From Tetrahymena elliotti 4EA (lineage: Eukaryota > Ciliophora > Oligohymenophorea > Hymenostomatida > Tetrahymenidae), in NCBI GenBank assembly GCA_000231825.2, contig JH720315.1, positions 331,645-395,644 on the forward strand: 64,000 bases of DNA, written 5' to 3'. Of this stretch, positions 1 through 13,485 are shown in pieces (the stretch's first letter is position 1; each line of letters opens with the position of its first letter). The notes below the pieces were generated by a model. That model did no database searches, was not told where the DNA came from, and saw nothing but the letters and a program-made list of their open reading frames with translations. Made by a program: the position numbers and the translations under genes.

Positions 1-2777
1 CTATTCATTGCATTAGTCTATTTTCTAATTACTGAATTCATTTTGCTTCTTCTCAACCTCTAACTCATGTGTCTTTTATTTAAATTCTCTTTCTAATTTG
101 CTAATTTTTTACTTTAAATTATCTTATTCTTTTGTAGCCATGTTTTGATATGTCTAAAATTCAACAGTTAATTTTAAGTGATTCTATTCATATGTTTCCA
201 TTTTAATCTAGTTATATAATATTTATAATTAAATACTGTAGTTTATATAAACAAAGATCAAACTCTAGATTAAAGAATAGAATAATTAAATAAAAAACTA
301 TTATATACCTCAAGATCTTTGCACAATTCATTTTTAGCTTTTATGGTATCTAAGGAGTTATTCAATCTTAGCTTACATTTAATGTATTCCTCTTCTAATT
401 CAATTCTTCCTACTTTCATATCCTTAATTAATTTTTATAAAGCTTCTAAATCAGTTGTTAAAAGTTCATTTCGATTCAAGCAATATTCATATTCCTACTC
501 TAATTTTTTCCTCTCACCTCTTATAAATAATAAATTAAATCATGAGTTTGATAATTTGATTTATTTTTAAATATTCTTAAATTTATAAAAAATGAATTTT
601 TATTTAGTTAAAAGATTGTTTTTTATTATTTACTAAATTTCTAAAATCTAATTTTCATATTGTTCACACTGAATCTTGATTTGAGCATAACTTTCCTACT
701 GCAACTAAACAGTAGATTTTTAATCAATAATTTGCTTTTCTAAGTCATATACTTTTTATTATAACTTTTCAAACTGCTCACTTTTATCATCAATCTATTT
801 ATTGAAATATTTTTACTCTCCTTTAAGTTCTTCTATTCTTCTTTTATAAATATCTTCATTTTTTTGTTGTAGTTCTATTTTTTCTTTCATATTTTTAATC
901 TAAAATCTTAAGTCTTCATTAATTCTTTGTTCTTCCTAAATTATTAAAATAAAATATTCAAATATTCAAAATCATAAAATAAGAGCTAACATTTAATAGA
1001 CCCTCATATTTATCAGCTCCTCTATTTTTATGCTAAAGCTCACTTTCAGCTTGAACAGCTCTCTCTTTAAGTTTTTCAAATTAGACAGTTATTTCAGTTA
1101 CTTTTCTTTGCAAATCCCTACACTCATCACTTTTCTTTTATTCTAATATCTTGAGAGTATTTATTAGTTTATTATTATTTTAATTGTCATTCTTTAGTAT
1201 ATCATGATCTATTTTAAGAACATCAAAATCGTCTATTAATCTATTATGCTTCATTAATAACTCTCTATGAATACTATGTAATTCATTTATTTTATGTTCA
1301 AATTATAATCTTAATCCAACTTCTTCATTGAAAGCTTGATCAGCCTGTTTAAAGTCCTCTTCTAATTAAAATTTTTCTGTCAGTATATTTTGCTTTAAAA
1401 TATTTTATTAAAGAAAGTTTGTTAAATTTAAATTTTATGATAAACCAAAATATTTAAAATATTGATTGAGGTATAGCATGGTTGAAAATCTTCCAAATAA
1501 TTAGTTTCAATAAAAATAAATAAGAAAAATCAACCTCATTAAAGTATATTTTTAATTTAATGAAAAATTAGTACTTTTTCTTGTTTGAGAGATAGAATTT
1601 ATTACTCCAAAATTTCTCTTTTCTCCTTTTCAATAACTTCTAATTCATCAAATTATTTTTGCTTCGACTCTATCTGTTCTTCTAAATTATCTACAATAGC
1701 AGTTTTTTCTTTTTCTAATTGAGTAACTGTGTTTACAAAATCAGTTCTTGAACAATACTCAAGTAAAATCCCATAAATTTTCCAAACACTTGCTATTGTT
1801 TGTGCAGAATCTTATATGTGAGCAAATATGTCTTAAATCATTTCATAAAACCCAAAGCTATAAACAAATAGACTTCTGTATATTCTATCTATATTTTCTT
1901 TAGAAACTCCTTTGTTTTACAGTGACTTTCTATCAAGACCAAAATTCTTAAGAATCTCTTTTTGATCATTTTATTTTTTTTGTGGTGAATTTTACTTAAC
2001 TTAATTTGGTTGAACTTCGCTTTCTGCTTCACATATAGTATCATTAATCCACATTTCAACTACTTTTATATTTACACCTTAAGGACCTCTTATCTTTTAC
2101 CTTTTTAGAATAAAATCTTTGTGGTTCTTTAATGTGTTTGGCTATGCTGGCTGGTAGGAATCTTGAATTAAAATAGACTTTTAAAGATTATTAGGTTTTT
2201 ACTACTTTTAAGTAGCAGTATTACTCCTTTACTCTTTTTATTTTTTATTTTGAGCTGAATCTTTCTTATTTCCACCAAGAATATCGTTTTTAATAGAACC
2301 CTTCAACTTATCTATATTTGTTGGTACAAATAAACCAATTTCATCTGTATTTATATCAATGTTTTAGTAGTTTTATAGATTTTAATTATTTTAGGAGTTT
2401 AAATTCACTCTTCCCACTCCAGAACTCTCAGATAGATTTCTTGGCTTGTACGAGACATTTGGAATTACTTTTTTAAAATGCTTTTCTATATTTCTTGCTG
2501 CCCTTTACTCATTTTATACTTAGATTTACATGAGATCATTTATTTCTTCTTAAAACTATTAGTCTTTTATATTCCCTAAAGAAAGTTTTTACCCGTTTTT
2601 CAATGAGGAAGATTGAAATTCATCTAATTTAAGCTACTTAAATTATGATGAGTAATTCAAATTTTTCTAAACTTGCCTCTGAGGTTAGTAACTACTTTAA
2701 GGTTTAACTTCATTAATTACTTTATTTTAGAATCCTATCAAATTTTGATTCTTGATTTCAGGCAAAATATTTTGCAT
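1..2777 (-). CDS. Coiled-coil protein, 3' end outside the window
   Basis: The start ATG is at 2777-2775, and the frame stays open through many TAA/TAG glutamine codons. Exons inferred from frame continuity are 2777-1575, 1392-991, 935-634, 519-309 and 207-<1. The introns (1393-1574, 936-990, 520-633, 208-308) each have GT/AG borders and agree in phase. Exon 1 (401 codons) begins with a polar Gln/Ser/Asn-rich region. A more structured segment follows at about residues 290-345 (containing DRIYRSLFVYSFGFYEMIQD), and then heptad-like coiled coil rich in E, K, Q and L fills the rest of the visible protein. No catalytic motif was recognised. It is probably a structural or cytoskeletal scaffold, but this is inferred from composition only. 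The C terminus and stop lie beyond position 1. Confidence 0.85.
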
Positions 2778-3759
2778 ATTTCTAGTTTTAAAAATGTTGG
2801 CTTTTACTTTATTGTAAACTCTTTATCTTATTTAATTAAACTTCTATGATAAAATAATTATCTCTTTCTGTTAGTAGATTTTAATAAATAATAAAATATT
2901 ATTTGCTTAAAAAATTAAAAGATAACTAAGAGCAAATATCTGTTATCAATTAATTAATTTTAATTTAATAATTGAATTTGATTCTTTTTGACATTAAAAA
3001 AAGAAATATTAACAGATCTCTATAAACACAGATTAATTATCAATCACTCATTAATAATATACTTTTTAATAAGTATTTATTTATTACAATTATTAATTAA
3101 TACTCAAATTACCATTGATTATTATTGGTCTAAATAAATACTATTCTTATCAAATGAAGTGGATTACATTTATATTATATTTTGTATCAATTTAAAAAAA
3201 TACCTAACTTAACCATAAAATTTAATTCAAGTATCATAAAAAAATATTTTTAAAAATACTTAAAATAATCTTCATTCATCTTGCTTCTTTTTTAAATTAA
3301 TTTATAATTTAGTCTTAATTTTAAAGGGTTTTGTTTTTTAGATTTTGTTGATTTTGGAATATTAATTTACTAAATTTTTAAGACAAACTAAGATAGTAGA
3401 ATCATTTCTTCTTTTAATCTATAGAGTTTAAATGATTATCTTTGAAGAAACTAAGTAAATATGTAGTTTTTACTTGAGTCTAAGATGCCGTATTTAAACT
3501 AAAAATATTATTAATTAACTAGAATTTCTAACTAACACTTGATTAAATAATAGAAGAAACAGGAATAATTTAATCTGATATTCTTATTTAATTAAATTAG
3601 ATATTAAATTTTGAATCTACAAATCAAATTAATTTATTTCTTGAAAGATAATTTGGGAAGAAAAAAAATGATTGTTTAAAATAATTTTTACAATAATCTA
3701 AAAGAAGTTACTCTTTATTTTATCAATAATTTGATCCAAAAATTTATTATTTCTATTTA
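2778..3759. other. Intergenic, AT-rich
   Basis: This is very AT-rich sequence with no convincing coding frame on either strand. It separates the minus-strand coiled-coil gene from the plus-strand LRR relic and presumably holds the coiled-coil gene's promoter. Weak LRR-like traces may extend into its right end. Confidence 0.5.
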
Positions 3760-5830
3760 AAAGTTTTTAAGCTCTACTTTACTTTCTCATACAAACGAGT
3801 CTGATATTAAACCTTTAGTAAAATCTAATTATTAAATTTTAAAAAATCACAATAATTTTCTTTTTTTACTTTTAAAAATTAAAATAATTTGTTTATTGTA
3901 ATTAAAGAAATTCTTAAATAAGTGAAGAATAAATCTCAGATTTAAGGAAAGCTTTCTCGAAATGTACAAATCTCTAAAATCTATCACTTAATTTGTCATA
4001 AAATTTTTTTATTCTTTTCTTACTATTGGAAGAAAATTGGGAAATCAGTGGATACCTTTTTCTCTATTTTGATTTAAATAAAAAATGGTGATTATTTTTT
4101 CTTATTTTTTTGAATTTGAACAGATTAAATTTGATAGAATCTTTATTTGCATCATATTTAGGTACTGCTTTAACAAATTATTCAAGTCTAAAACAATTAA
4201 ATCTTGATATTTGGTATATTTTTTTTAAAACTGTTCTAATTTATTCTAAATCTTTAAAATTTAATCCTATTTTGCTTGATTAGTGGTGATCCAATTAATA
4301 ATTACTTATCTTTTCAACTTAAAAAAAGTTTTAAAATACAATTTATTCTAATATATTTCATTTGTAAAAATGTGAAAAGCATTACTGGAATAGATGAATA
4401 GGGGTTAAAAATTATAGGAACATCTTTAGCAAATTGTTCAAACCTTTCTAAGTTGAAAATTAATATTTAGTAAAACAAAATTATTAGTTTTTTCTGAATA
4501 AATTAAAATGGAGAATTGAAGATATTAATTTAATGATTTTACTAATAATAATAATAAATATTTTTTGGAAATCAACAAGGGGTAATTAATTTAATGAAAA
4601 TGGTCCTTCTAATTTAGTTGATGGTCTGGCTAAATGCCCTAATCTTTAAAGCTTGGATATGTCTATTAAATAAATGAATAAGTTATTATTTTCTTTTTAC
4701 TTAAGATATTTTTTCTTAAAAAACCAAATTACTTACAATCATTAATTTTAATTTAATAAACTAAAATATCTATAAAATTAATAAAGACATTACTAAATTA
4801 AGGAGTAAGGTGCTTTGTTTTTAGGCTAGGCTTTAGCTTAATGTACTAATCTTACATATCTTAAACTTTTGAACTATTGTAAAATAAATTTCATTTTTAA
4901 TAATACTACTTCTATATTTAATACCAAAATAATTATATTTTTTTAAGTGGGAATTAAGTAGGAGCCCAGGGAACTATTAATTTATGTGATGGTTTAAAAA
5001 ATGTATGAACCTATAAAGTTTGGAGATTAAACTGTAAAATTCAATAATTAATTTTATTTTTGGACAATTTCATTTTACATTAAAAGAGAATCAGAATTAA
5101 TTGGTGAATAAGGTGCTATGGGTTTAGGATATCTATCGAAGTGTTAAAATATAGAAACTGATACTTCATCTATAGTAAAAATTACTTTTTCAAATTTTAA
5201 TAAAAATAATTGTTGAGCAAGTAAAATAATATGTAAAATATTTTAAATTTATCCAAAACATTTTTATTTAATTTTGGTGGAGAGTTATGTTCAAGCTCCA
5301 TATCTCTAAATTAATATATAAATGCCTTTTAAATAAAGAAAATAACTGGGCTAACTTTACCAAAATTAATTTTAATTAAAAGTGGTAATCAAATTGGTAA
5401 TTCAGGTATCACAAATTTAGGCTTTAATTTATCTAGTAGCAAAAGTCTTTAAAATCTATAACTTTATCTTGGGTAAACTTACTTTACTTATTGATAATAT
5501 ATTTTAATTCAAATAAAATCAAAAGCCACAATTAAATTACTAAAATTGGGGCATACAATCTTTGTTTAAATTTATAAAAAAGTACAAGTATCACCATTTT
5601 AAACCTAAGTCTCTAGTAAAAATAATTTATTTATTTAAAAGATATTTCTAATTATTAAAACCCCAAAAGCACTTTTTTATTATATTAGTTTATTACTATG
5701 ATTAATTTAGCTAAAATTAAATTAGCTATGAGAAAATATGAGATTTTATTTGTGCTTGAAGAAACTCCTCTTAATCTTACTAGCTTATAACTTTAAGTCT
5801 TGAAATAATAAAAAACTTTTAATATATATT
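3760..5830 (+). pseudogene. Degenerate leucine-rich-repeat array
   Basis: At least nine short stretches translate to the LRR pattern common in ciliate genomes (a segment like GxALxxCxNLxxLxLxLxxNxI). They lie near 3775, 3940, 4165, 4400, 4600, 4810, 4960, 5110, 5390, 5590 and 5770. Examples are KAFSKCTNLQNLSLNL at about 3943 and FLGQALAQCTNLTYLKLL at about 4818. The stretches fall in different frames. Several contain apparent single-base shifts within a repeat: near 5000 the motif continues only after a +1 shift past an in-frame TGA, and near 5155 it again needs a frame change. AT-rich spacers of 60-120 nt separate the repeats. This fits a decayed LRR gene. The alternative is a live gene with an intron between most repeats, which some Tetrahymena LRR genes resemble. 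No start codon or clean terminus could be assigned. Confidence 0.65.
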
Positions 5831-6818
5831 TTAAATAGAAAATACATTTTAAAATTTTTAAATAATTAGTTTTTTTTCATAAACTTAATAATAACTTCAT
5901 TTAAATAGCCATTATTGTATCATATAATTAATGAATATGTATTATTTATTAACTAAAAGGAATAACTTATTAAATGAAAATTCTAAGTCTGTATTAAATA
6001 GGAGCATTCTGAAAATGAAAAAATTAGTTTGTAAAACTAGAAATATTTTGTGAGTTTAAATAATTATTATCAAGAGCAATAAAGAAAATAAATTGGTCAA
6101 TAAACTACTATTTGTATATTTTCTTATTAAATAGATAAATTATTTTTTTTAATTTTTGTTTTGAAAAATTAAAAATTTTTAAAAAATTACATCTAACTTT
6201 CTAACTTGTAAAATGTGAAATTTAAAATTTCACAATAGTTAAAAAATTTTTTCTTAAATAAATGTCATTGTATGTAAAATATTCATCATATTCATAAATA
6301 CCTTTTCTTTCAAATTTTTATTTTTTCATTTTAATTATTTTAACTGGATAATATTTGAATTTTAGTTAAAATTTTTCTTAAGTAATTTGAATTTATTATT
6401 ATCTATTGCTTATTTTTAACAAATATTTTAGTTTTTTAATTTGTTGAAATTTGATAAAAATAAATCCATAACACATGATTTTAAATAAAATATAGATTTA
6501 GAATTAATTTTAAAAAGAGATTTGAAAGAATTCAATTATTTTATTTGATAAATTGAAAATTTTTTTGAAGGGTAATGTTCAAAGATCTGTACTTATTTGC
6601 TTTTGACTGATTAATTGATTATTTGATTAGATTAATCTATTTTTAAGTTAAATAAATAAAAAAAGAATATATTTTTGAATAGAGATTTAGTAGTTTAAAA
6701 GCACTCAAATACAAACAAGAGAGCAAATTATTTTCTAAAATAGGATTATATTAAAGAAAAAGTTTCAAAAAGTATATCAGAGACATTTTAGGTTTTAGTT
6801 TGATTGGTGTGAGAGATA
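5831..6818. other. Intergenic, AT-rich
   Basis: No coding frame was recognised here. The right end should contain the promoter and 5' UTR of the membrane-protein gene that starts at 6819. Confidence 0.5.
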
Positions 6819-8909
6819 ATGAATCCAAACTTGCAAGCGAATTAATAGAGAAATCAGCAATAGTAGCAATAACAGTAGCCGTATTAGTAGTAGTAGCATC
6901 ACCAATAGAATTAGATAGAGAATTATTCATAAAATGGAGAAAATCAATATAGTGAATAGGAGGAAAATGAAGATATTTAAGCTGAATAAGTAGAATAAGA
7001 TCAAAGAGAATTTATACCATTTAATGCAGGTGATCCTCCATTATCTGATCAGTAATTAAAAGACCAAATAAGCTAATTTTTTAACATTTATATAAATCCT
7101 CCTCTGATTTTTAGTTTTCTGACAGCAATATCATTTGAAAATAGCTAAATAATATACATAAATTAAATGACTTAATCGGTCTTTACTCATTCTTCTCTGA
7201 TATTTTACTTTGCAATATCTTTATGCTACATTTATTAGTTCTTCAAAACTTTGAGGTCCTCAACCGTTAACTGGAAATCTATAAGATTATTAAACTAATT
7301 AGGATTTTTTTCAATATTGATACTGATGATTATTTATATTTTTAATTGCATGATGTTGTAGAGATATTTTGATTTAAGATGGTCGAGAATGACAATTACC
7401 CTTCTACTATTATTCTAATACACCTACATTACTATAATTAAGTTTTATAAAGAGTTCGAAAATACTCTATCAGCTTATTTTAACAGAATATACTATTTAA
7501 TAACTCCCTTAAGTGATCATGATAAGGAAAACACATTTGGTTCTCTGACTGAAATATATATAAAACTTAAACAAACTTGCTTTCCCTTAACGTTTATTTA
7601 TTTCTTAATTTAAATTATTTATCATATGAAGATGTACAAGTGGGCACCCCCTTTTTTATAATAGTCAATACCCTCTTTGGATTAAGAATATGGTCATGAA
7701 TAATATTTGTGGATAGCGATAGATTAGCAAAGAACTCTTCATATGTTTAGCTTACTTTTAATATTTGCTATGCTAATTCTTAGCTGTTATGTACACTTTG
7801 GCATCCCTCATGAGCACTAAAGCAGACTTGTATATATTTTGATTTTTATTCACTATACAACTTATATTATGACATATAAAATTTATCTAACTGGTTAATT
7901 TTTAGCTGATGATCATACTAACTTATAGAAAATATTAACTCCAATATTTTTAATTACATTTGTTCCTTTATTTTGCTCTATTTTTATAAAAAGAGCTCTA
8001 ACAAAACTGTATCGTTTACCACTTAATGAATAATAATAATTGCAATAGCATTAACTTGAGTTATTTTCTTAATACAAGCTTGATTACTCAAGAAACTATG
8101 CTAATTTACCTGAATATGCATCCTAAATTTACTAATAACAGACCTAAATGTATCAAATGGTTTCAACCCAACAATTTGCAATAGCGGCTGTGTTATTTAT
8201 CTACCAATTTGTCAATATTAATTAACTCTATTCAGAAAAACAACAATTTGGTATAGGTTTACAAATTCAAGGATTTTATGATTTTATATCAGATATGACT
8301 ATTTATATATTTTTAATCCACACAATTATCTATTAAATACTTATCTAAACATCAGAAAACATATTAAATTAATCAGAATATGGAATTTTCAGTTTCTTAT
8401 TCATAGCAAATTACATCTTAACCTTGTCCTGGGCTTTAATTGGTTTCATAACACTCATTATAATCACCTCCTACATCATGAACTTCACTGAACAATAAAC
8501 TGATTTCCATATAGGACCAGCCCTCTCAATTTTATGGATGCTTTTAGTCCATTCAATTAAACAAGCAGTTGTTTAAAAATTGATATATGAATATTCAAGT
8601 TTTGTTAAAAAATTATTTTAGCAGCAGTAATAGTAACAATAATAAATAATTCCAGGAATTGACATAATCCAGGCTATTTTTTAGGAAATTAATCATAATA
8701 ATTTACAAAATTAGCAATAAATCTACAATGGTAACTAGTAAAATTTCGATGTTCTTAATAATAACAACAACATTAATAACTTTAATTAATACATTATAAA
8801 CAGCATGAACAACAATAATAATGTCAATAATAATAATAACCACATTGTCAACTAAAATAATATTATCCATATAAACTCAAATATGCCTTAAAATTAAATA
8901 ATTTCATGA
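6819..8909 (+). CDS. Intronless Gln-rich polytopic membrane protein
   Basis: A single uninterrupted frame runs from ATG 6819 to TGA 8907-8909 (696 aa) with many TAA/TAG glutamine codons. Residues 1-90 are extremely polar, with Gln runs coded mostly by TAG and TAA and later Glu/Gln stretches. From about residue 95 to 585 there are 11-12 hydrophobic segments, for example FFSILILMIIYIFNCMML and MFSLLLIFAMLILSCYV, separated by short polar loops. One longer central loop is Gln-rich (about residues 415-445). The last 110 residues are a low-complexity Asn/Gln tail containing repeated AAT codons. No transporter, channel or receptor family signature was recognised, so the function is unknown; it is an integral membrane protein. 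Gln/Asn-rich termini are common in ciliate proteins. Confidence 0.88.
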
Positions 8910-10264
8910 TATATTAAGATATTTTCAACGATTTTGTTTGATTTAAAAAAATTGCAGTAACAAACTGACTTTATTTTATTAGTCTTTGGTCATTTAATTT
9001 ATTTAAAAATAATTATTTTTTTTATAAAAATATTTAAATTCAGAAAATTAAATCAAATTCTATTAGATAGATCTTTAAAAAAATAGAATTAAACAATATT
9101 AGAAAATAATTTAATTTAGCTAAATAATAGAATTACTATAAAATTTAAATAATCTTTTAATATCTAAACAAATAAGTAACAAATTAGCTTGTTTAATTAG
9201 AATATTTTAAATTAAAGTTTTAAGAAATGAAAAGTGTGTTTAAATTTATTCAAACTTAATATTACTTTATTCATAATTTTTTTAAAGGAATTTAAATTTT
9301 ATATTTTTATAAATTTTTTTTTTTGAGTTTTTTTTTAATTGATTTTGTTTAAAAATAAGCTAAGAAAGAAAGTTAATAAAATTAATTTAAATAAGTATTG
9401 AAATACAAATTTATTTTAAAAATAAATATTATACTTTCATAAAAATTTTTAATCTTTTTAAATTGGGATGAGAAATCATTTAAAAATAAAATATTTTTTG
9501 AGATAAGTTTTGTATAAATAGATTTGACAAAAAAGATATTATTTGGATCTAAATTTCTTAATAGTGAGGATTTTTTGTAATAGACGATTTTTTAATTTAA
9601 TTTACTGTAAAAAAAAAAAATTCAAAACACTGGTCAAAATTAACAATTAAAATTTAATGTGAGAAATTTTTAGTGATATTAAATGCAACTATAATTTGAT
9701 TTTGTAAAATAGATAGATTCATCAGTAGGTCCATGTTTTATTTAGATAATTTATTAATAAACAAGGATTACAAAGAAATTAATTACTCGTAGAACTAAGC
9801 TTAAAGTGCTTCACAAAGGATATTTTATTTAAGTTTTTATTATTTAAAATACTAAAAATATTAAATTTTACTTGTAAATGGGTATTCGACAAATTTGTAA
9901 GGTTTTACAGAAAATATTAACTCAGTTTTTTTAAAAGTTTTTATTTTAATAATGTTAAATAAGAAAACTCTAATGATTTCATTTCTAAATAAAAATATTT
10001 GATTGATTCTAGGTTTTTTTTGATAAGTATTGAAAAAAAACAAAGAAGAATAAATATAGATTTTTAATATAAATACTGCACTGTAAATTTATTTATTTGA
10101 TTTTCAATCTATAGAACTACTGTTTATTATTGATTGATATTCATTATTATTAAATTACTTTTAAATATTGTAAAATCTTAGCTTATTTTTGATAATTAAA
10201 AAAGATTTAAGCAATCAAATTTACAACAAACTATCTAACTAAATAACTGATTATCTTAGTTAGC
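8910..10264. other. Intergenic, AT-rich, no gene seen
   Basis: About 1.35 kb of sequence with long A and T runs. Open frames exist on both strands because TGA is the only stop, but their composition is poly-I/F/K/N and shows no gene-like pattern. A 60-codon minus-strand frame at about 9861-10043 is considered noise. Confidence 0.55.
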
Positions 10265-13235
10265 ATGCAAAACCATGCTCATTAGCAAGGAGTATCTGGA
10301 AACCTAGACTCGAACACTATTCCTTCAGCTTAAAAGAATACTTAATAGGAAAAAAAGAATTCGCAGTAGGATCTTTACATGTTGTAAAGGAAGGACTCAA
10401 AGACTAATGGGATTGGTGTAATTAGTTAGAATACAGTAAATAGTAATACAAATAGTTCAAAATCTTTGTCTTTGAATAAGACTGAAATTAAATTTAGGCT
10501 GCAAAAAAGCGTTGATACATAGCGTGCCAATTCAAATTTGATAGAAAATTATTCTCCCAATTAAAAATTTCATTAAACGCATGAAAGATTATACACTAAG
10601 CAAACAAGTAGAGAGGCTCATAACAATAACCATTCTGTAAGGGATATTAGTTAAAGACCAATGACTTAATAAGGGTTTACATAAAGTAAAGGCTTAGGAA
10701 CGAATTCTCCAAATTCAAATGTAAAATTGAATTAAAAGTTAACCTAAAACTATTAAAAATATTTAGTAAAACATCATAATATTTATCATATTTTTTTTTC
10801 AAAAATAATAATCATACGGCAGCTACCTTTAATAAGTAAGGATAAAAAAGATCATAAGATTGGCAATTAGGTTGATTAAAACAATGATATCATTTAGAAA
10901 ATTCTCTAGCAAAATAAGCAGCAAGGTTGCAGCACACCACAAAAACCAGGTTTTTAAAATCCTAACTTTCTTCCTAGTTAGAAAACACTACAAATAATGA
11001 CGAAAGAAGAACTAAACTAAGCGAAATATAGTGAAGAGTAATAAAATAGACTTACAAACAAGTCTTCTTCTAGTCAGACTAAAAGTTAATTGCCTCACTT
11101 TTAAACTTAGTTAAAGCTTAGTGCTAGAGAATCCATAGATAATTTAGCTTAAGCTGCAGGGTTTACTTAGACATTTACTAATTTTGGAAGTAGTTCAAAG
11201 TAGTAACTCAGTTTGTAGTTATAGACTAATCAGTTTCAGTAACATCAAGCTTTCACTTCGAGTAACCTCTTAAAACACATGAACAATTACCATAATTAAA
11301 TACAATAAAATTCTATTTCTACAAATTCTCCATAGATACTTAACAAATAAAATCATACATTAGCAGCAAATGATTATTCTTATTAAACAAGTGCTCTTAA
11401 AAATCATTCAGCTTACGAAATTAACGAAAGCCCTAGAAAAATGGCTTTTATTAGTCAAAACAACTTAAAAAGTCCTAAAGAACATTCAAATAAAATAACT
11501 AATTTTTTTTTCCCAAATAATGGGTAAGGAAATATTGATGAAATAAAACATGAATAAAATTAATAGTAGCAATATTAATAGCAGCACTAGAATGACTATT
11601 AACTTGAATAGAATTAATTGGAAAACTAAGCGATTAACACTGATACATCAAATAATTTGAATCTAAATGAATGTTTCTCTAAGGTTAAGAATACATAATT
11701 GTCATTAAGACAATTAAACACTAATTTCGTTCATAGAAAAGGTAGTTAGGTTTAAAGTGATATTACTTCATCTCCAATAGTCACTCCAACTGAAACAACT
11801 ATGAAAATGCTTTAGTAAAATTAACTCAAAGTTAAAGTATTGCTTGACAGTTCTAAAGCAAGAAAATCTTATGGAGAACTTTAAGAAATCCTATAAACTG
11901 ATAAAATTAAGCCGTTTAATCCACAAATTTCCAAAAGCAAACTCTACTAAGAACTCAAAGACAGCTCTGAATCTTCATCATCAAAATCTATTGCAAATGC
12001 TAATAGCCAAAGTTTTCATAAAGCCTACACTATTTCATAAACATTTTAAAACTCCCAAATAGGAACTGCTAGTTTATTAACCAAAGGTAATTAAAGACCT
12101 AATTCTCCATATAAAAACTCAAGCATATTATCACCTTAATCCCAATAAGTCCATTAATAAAAAACTCACAACAACTAGCTTTGGATAGAAAACATTAGAA
12201 AAATGTAAAATCCTTTATATATAAATGGAACTGAAGAAATAGAAGAATCCCTGAAAAAAGAACTCCCAAACATAAATTCTGATGTACCATCAAACAGAAA
12301 CGAAGTTATCATATTATAAAAATGGTTTGAATAAGGATTAAAAGGCCATTCTTAGAATGATGATAAAAAAATATTTAAACATTTATATGTCACTTTCAAT
12401 GAATTAGTAAGATAGATAACACTTGACTGTGCTGAAAGAGGATATTTTCTTAAGGTAAATTAATTTTTATTACTTTCTATTTTTAGTTTAATAAAATTTA
12501 TCAGAAAATTGGTTAATTAAATTATCAATATTATGTATGCTTAAACGAAACTAAAATTTAACTATTATAGAAACATCTAAAAATACTTTCATTTAGCTTA
12601 CATTTTAATATAATTTTTTGAATGTGGATATTCAATTTTATTTTACCTAAATAAATTAGGAAGTCATTTTTAAAATAGTTGAGTACTATTAGAAGTAAGT
12701 TGAAGAAATCAATGACGAAATTTAAATTGAAAAAACCAAGAGTAAAGATGAAGTTATCAATACAAGGAGAGTCTATGAAGGAATATTCATTAAAAAGGAA
12801 GCAGAATATGCAGAAATTAAGAAACTCAATGAAGAATATCTAGCTGGAAAGGCAGATGTTAACAAAACTATTTCATCCCTTTAAGTTAGAGAAAAGGAAC
12901 TTAATGAGTAATTAAATGATCTTAAATAAATTTCACAATTCCTCAAAGTTCAACTTAAAAAGCTAAGTGAAGATAACCTCAAACTAAGGATGAAGTTGAA
13001 AAAAAGAAAATATAATTTAGATGGAAAATTAGTCAAATAAATAGAGAGTGATCCCAAATTTGCCTAAGAAATCATGTAACTTTCAAATCTAAATTTTATT
13101 TTGAATAAATATTTTAGAAAAAACACAAAAATTTCATATCTAATATTCATATATTCAAATATGATGATACAAATTAAATCCTCATTTTTTTATTTACTCT
13201 AATCCCAAATTTGTTTCAATCTTCTTAACTTGTGA
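10265..13235 (+). CDS. Long N/S/Q-rich protein with C-terminal p28-type axonemal dynein light chain domain
   Basis: The start is ATG 10265. Exon 1 runs to 12454, the intron is 12455-12659 (GT...AG), and exon 2 runs from 12660 to a TGA at 13233-13235. A 57-nt in-phase segment at about 10760-10816 could be an extra intron. Residues 1 to about 670 are low-complexity Asn/Ser/Gln/Lys sequence. The C-terminal part matches the Ax_dynein_light family (p28/DNALI1): an NEVIILQKWFEQ segment, then FNELVRQITLDCAERGYFL, which corresponds to the family's conserved FDEL-IRQ-CAERG-LL region. A long coiled coil of KKEAEYAEIKKLNEEYLAG type follows. Known p28 proteins are about 200-260 aa and bind inner-arm dyneins with actin; this one is about 900 aa. 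The last ~50 codons before TGA are AT-rich and may be read-through, so the 3' end is uncertain. Confidence 0.8.
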
Positions 13236-13485
13236 TTTTTTTTTTTCAAATTCTCTAAATAAATAAAAATAAAAATTTGAAGTGTGGATATTATGATAAA
13301 TAAAATAATTGAGGTTATATAATAGTTATTATTTAAAAAGTACAAATTTTAAGTTTATTTTACTTGATTTTTACAAAAATTAAAAAATTTGTTTAACTTT
13401 GAATACTTTTAAAGCTCATTAATAAGTTTTAAAATATAAAACAGTTAACAGAATAAAGGTTTACAAAGTTTAATCAAGAAAGGAG

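Noticed and set aside
9861..10043. 60-codon minus-strand frame
   Set aside because: Low-complexity I/F/K sequence in a gene-free region, with no supporting features.
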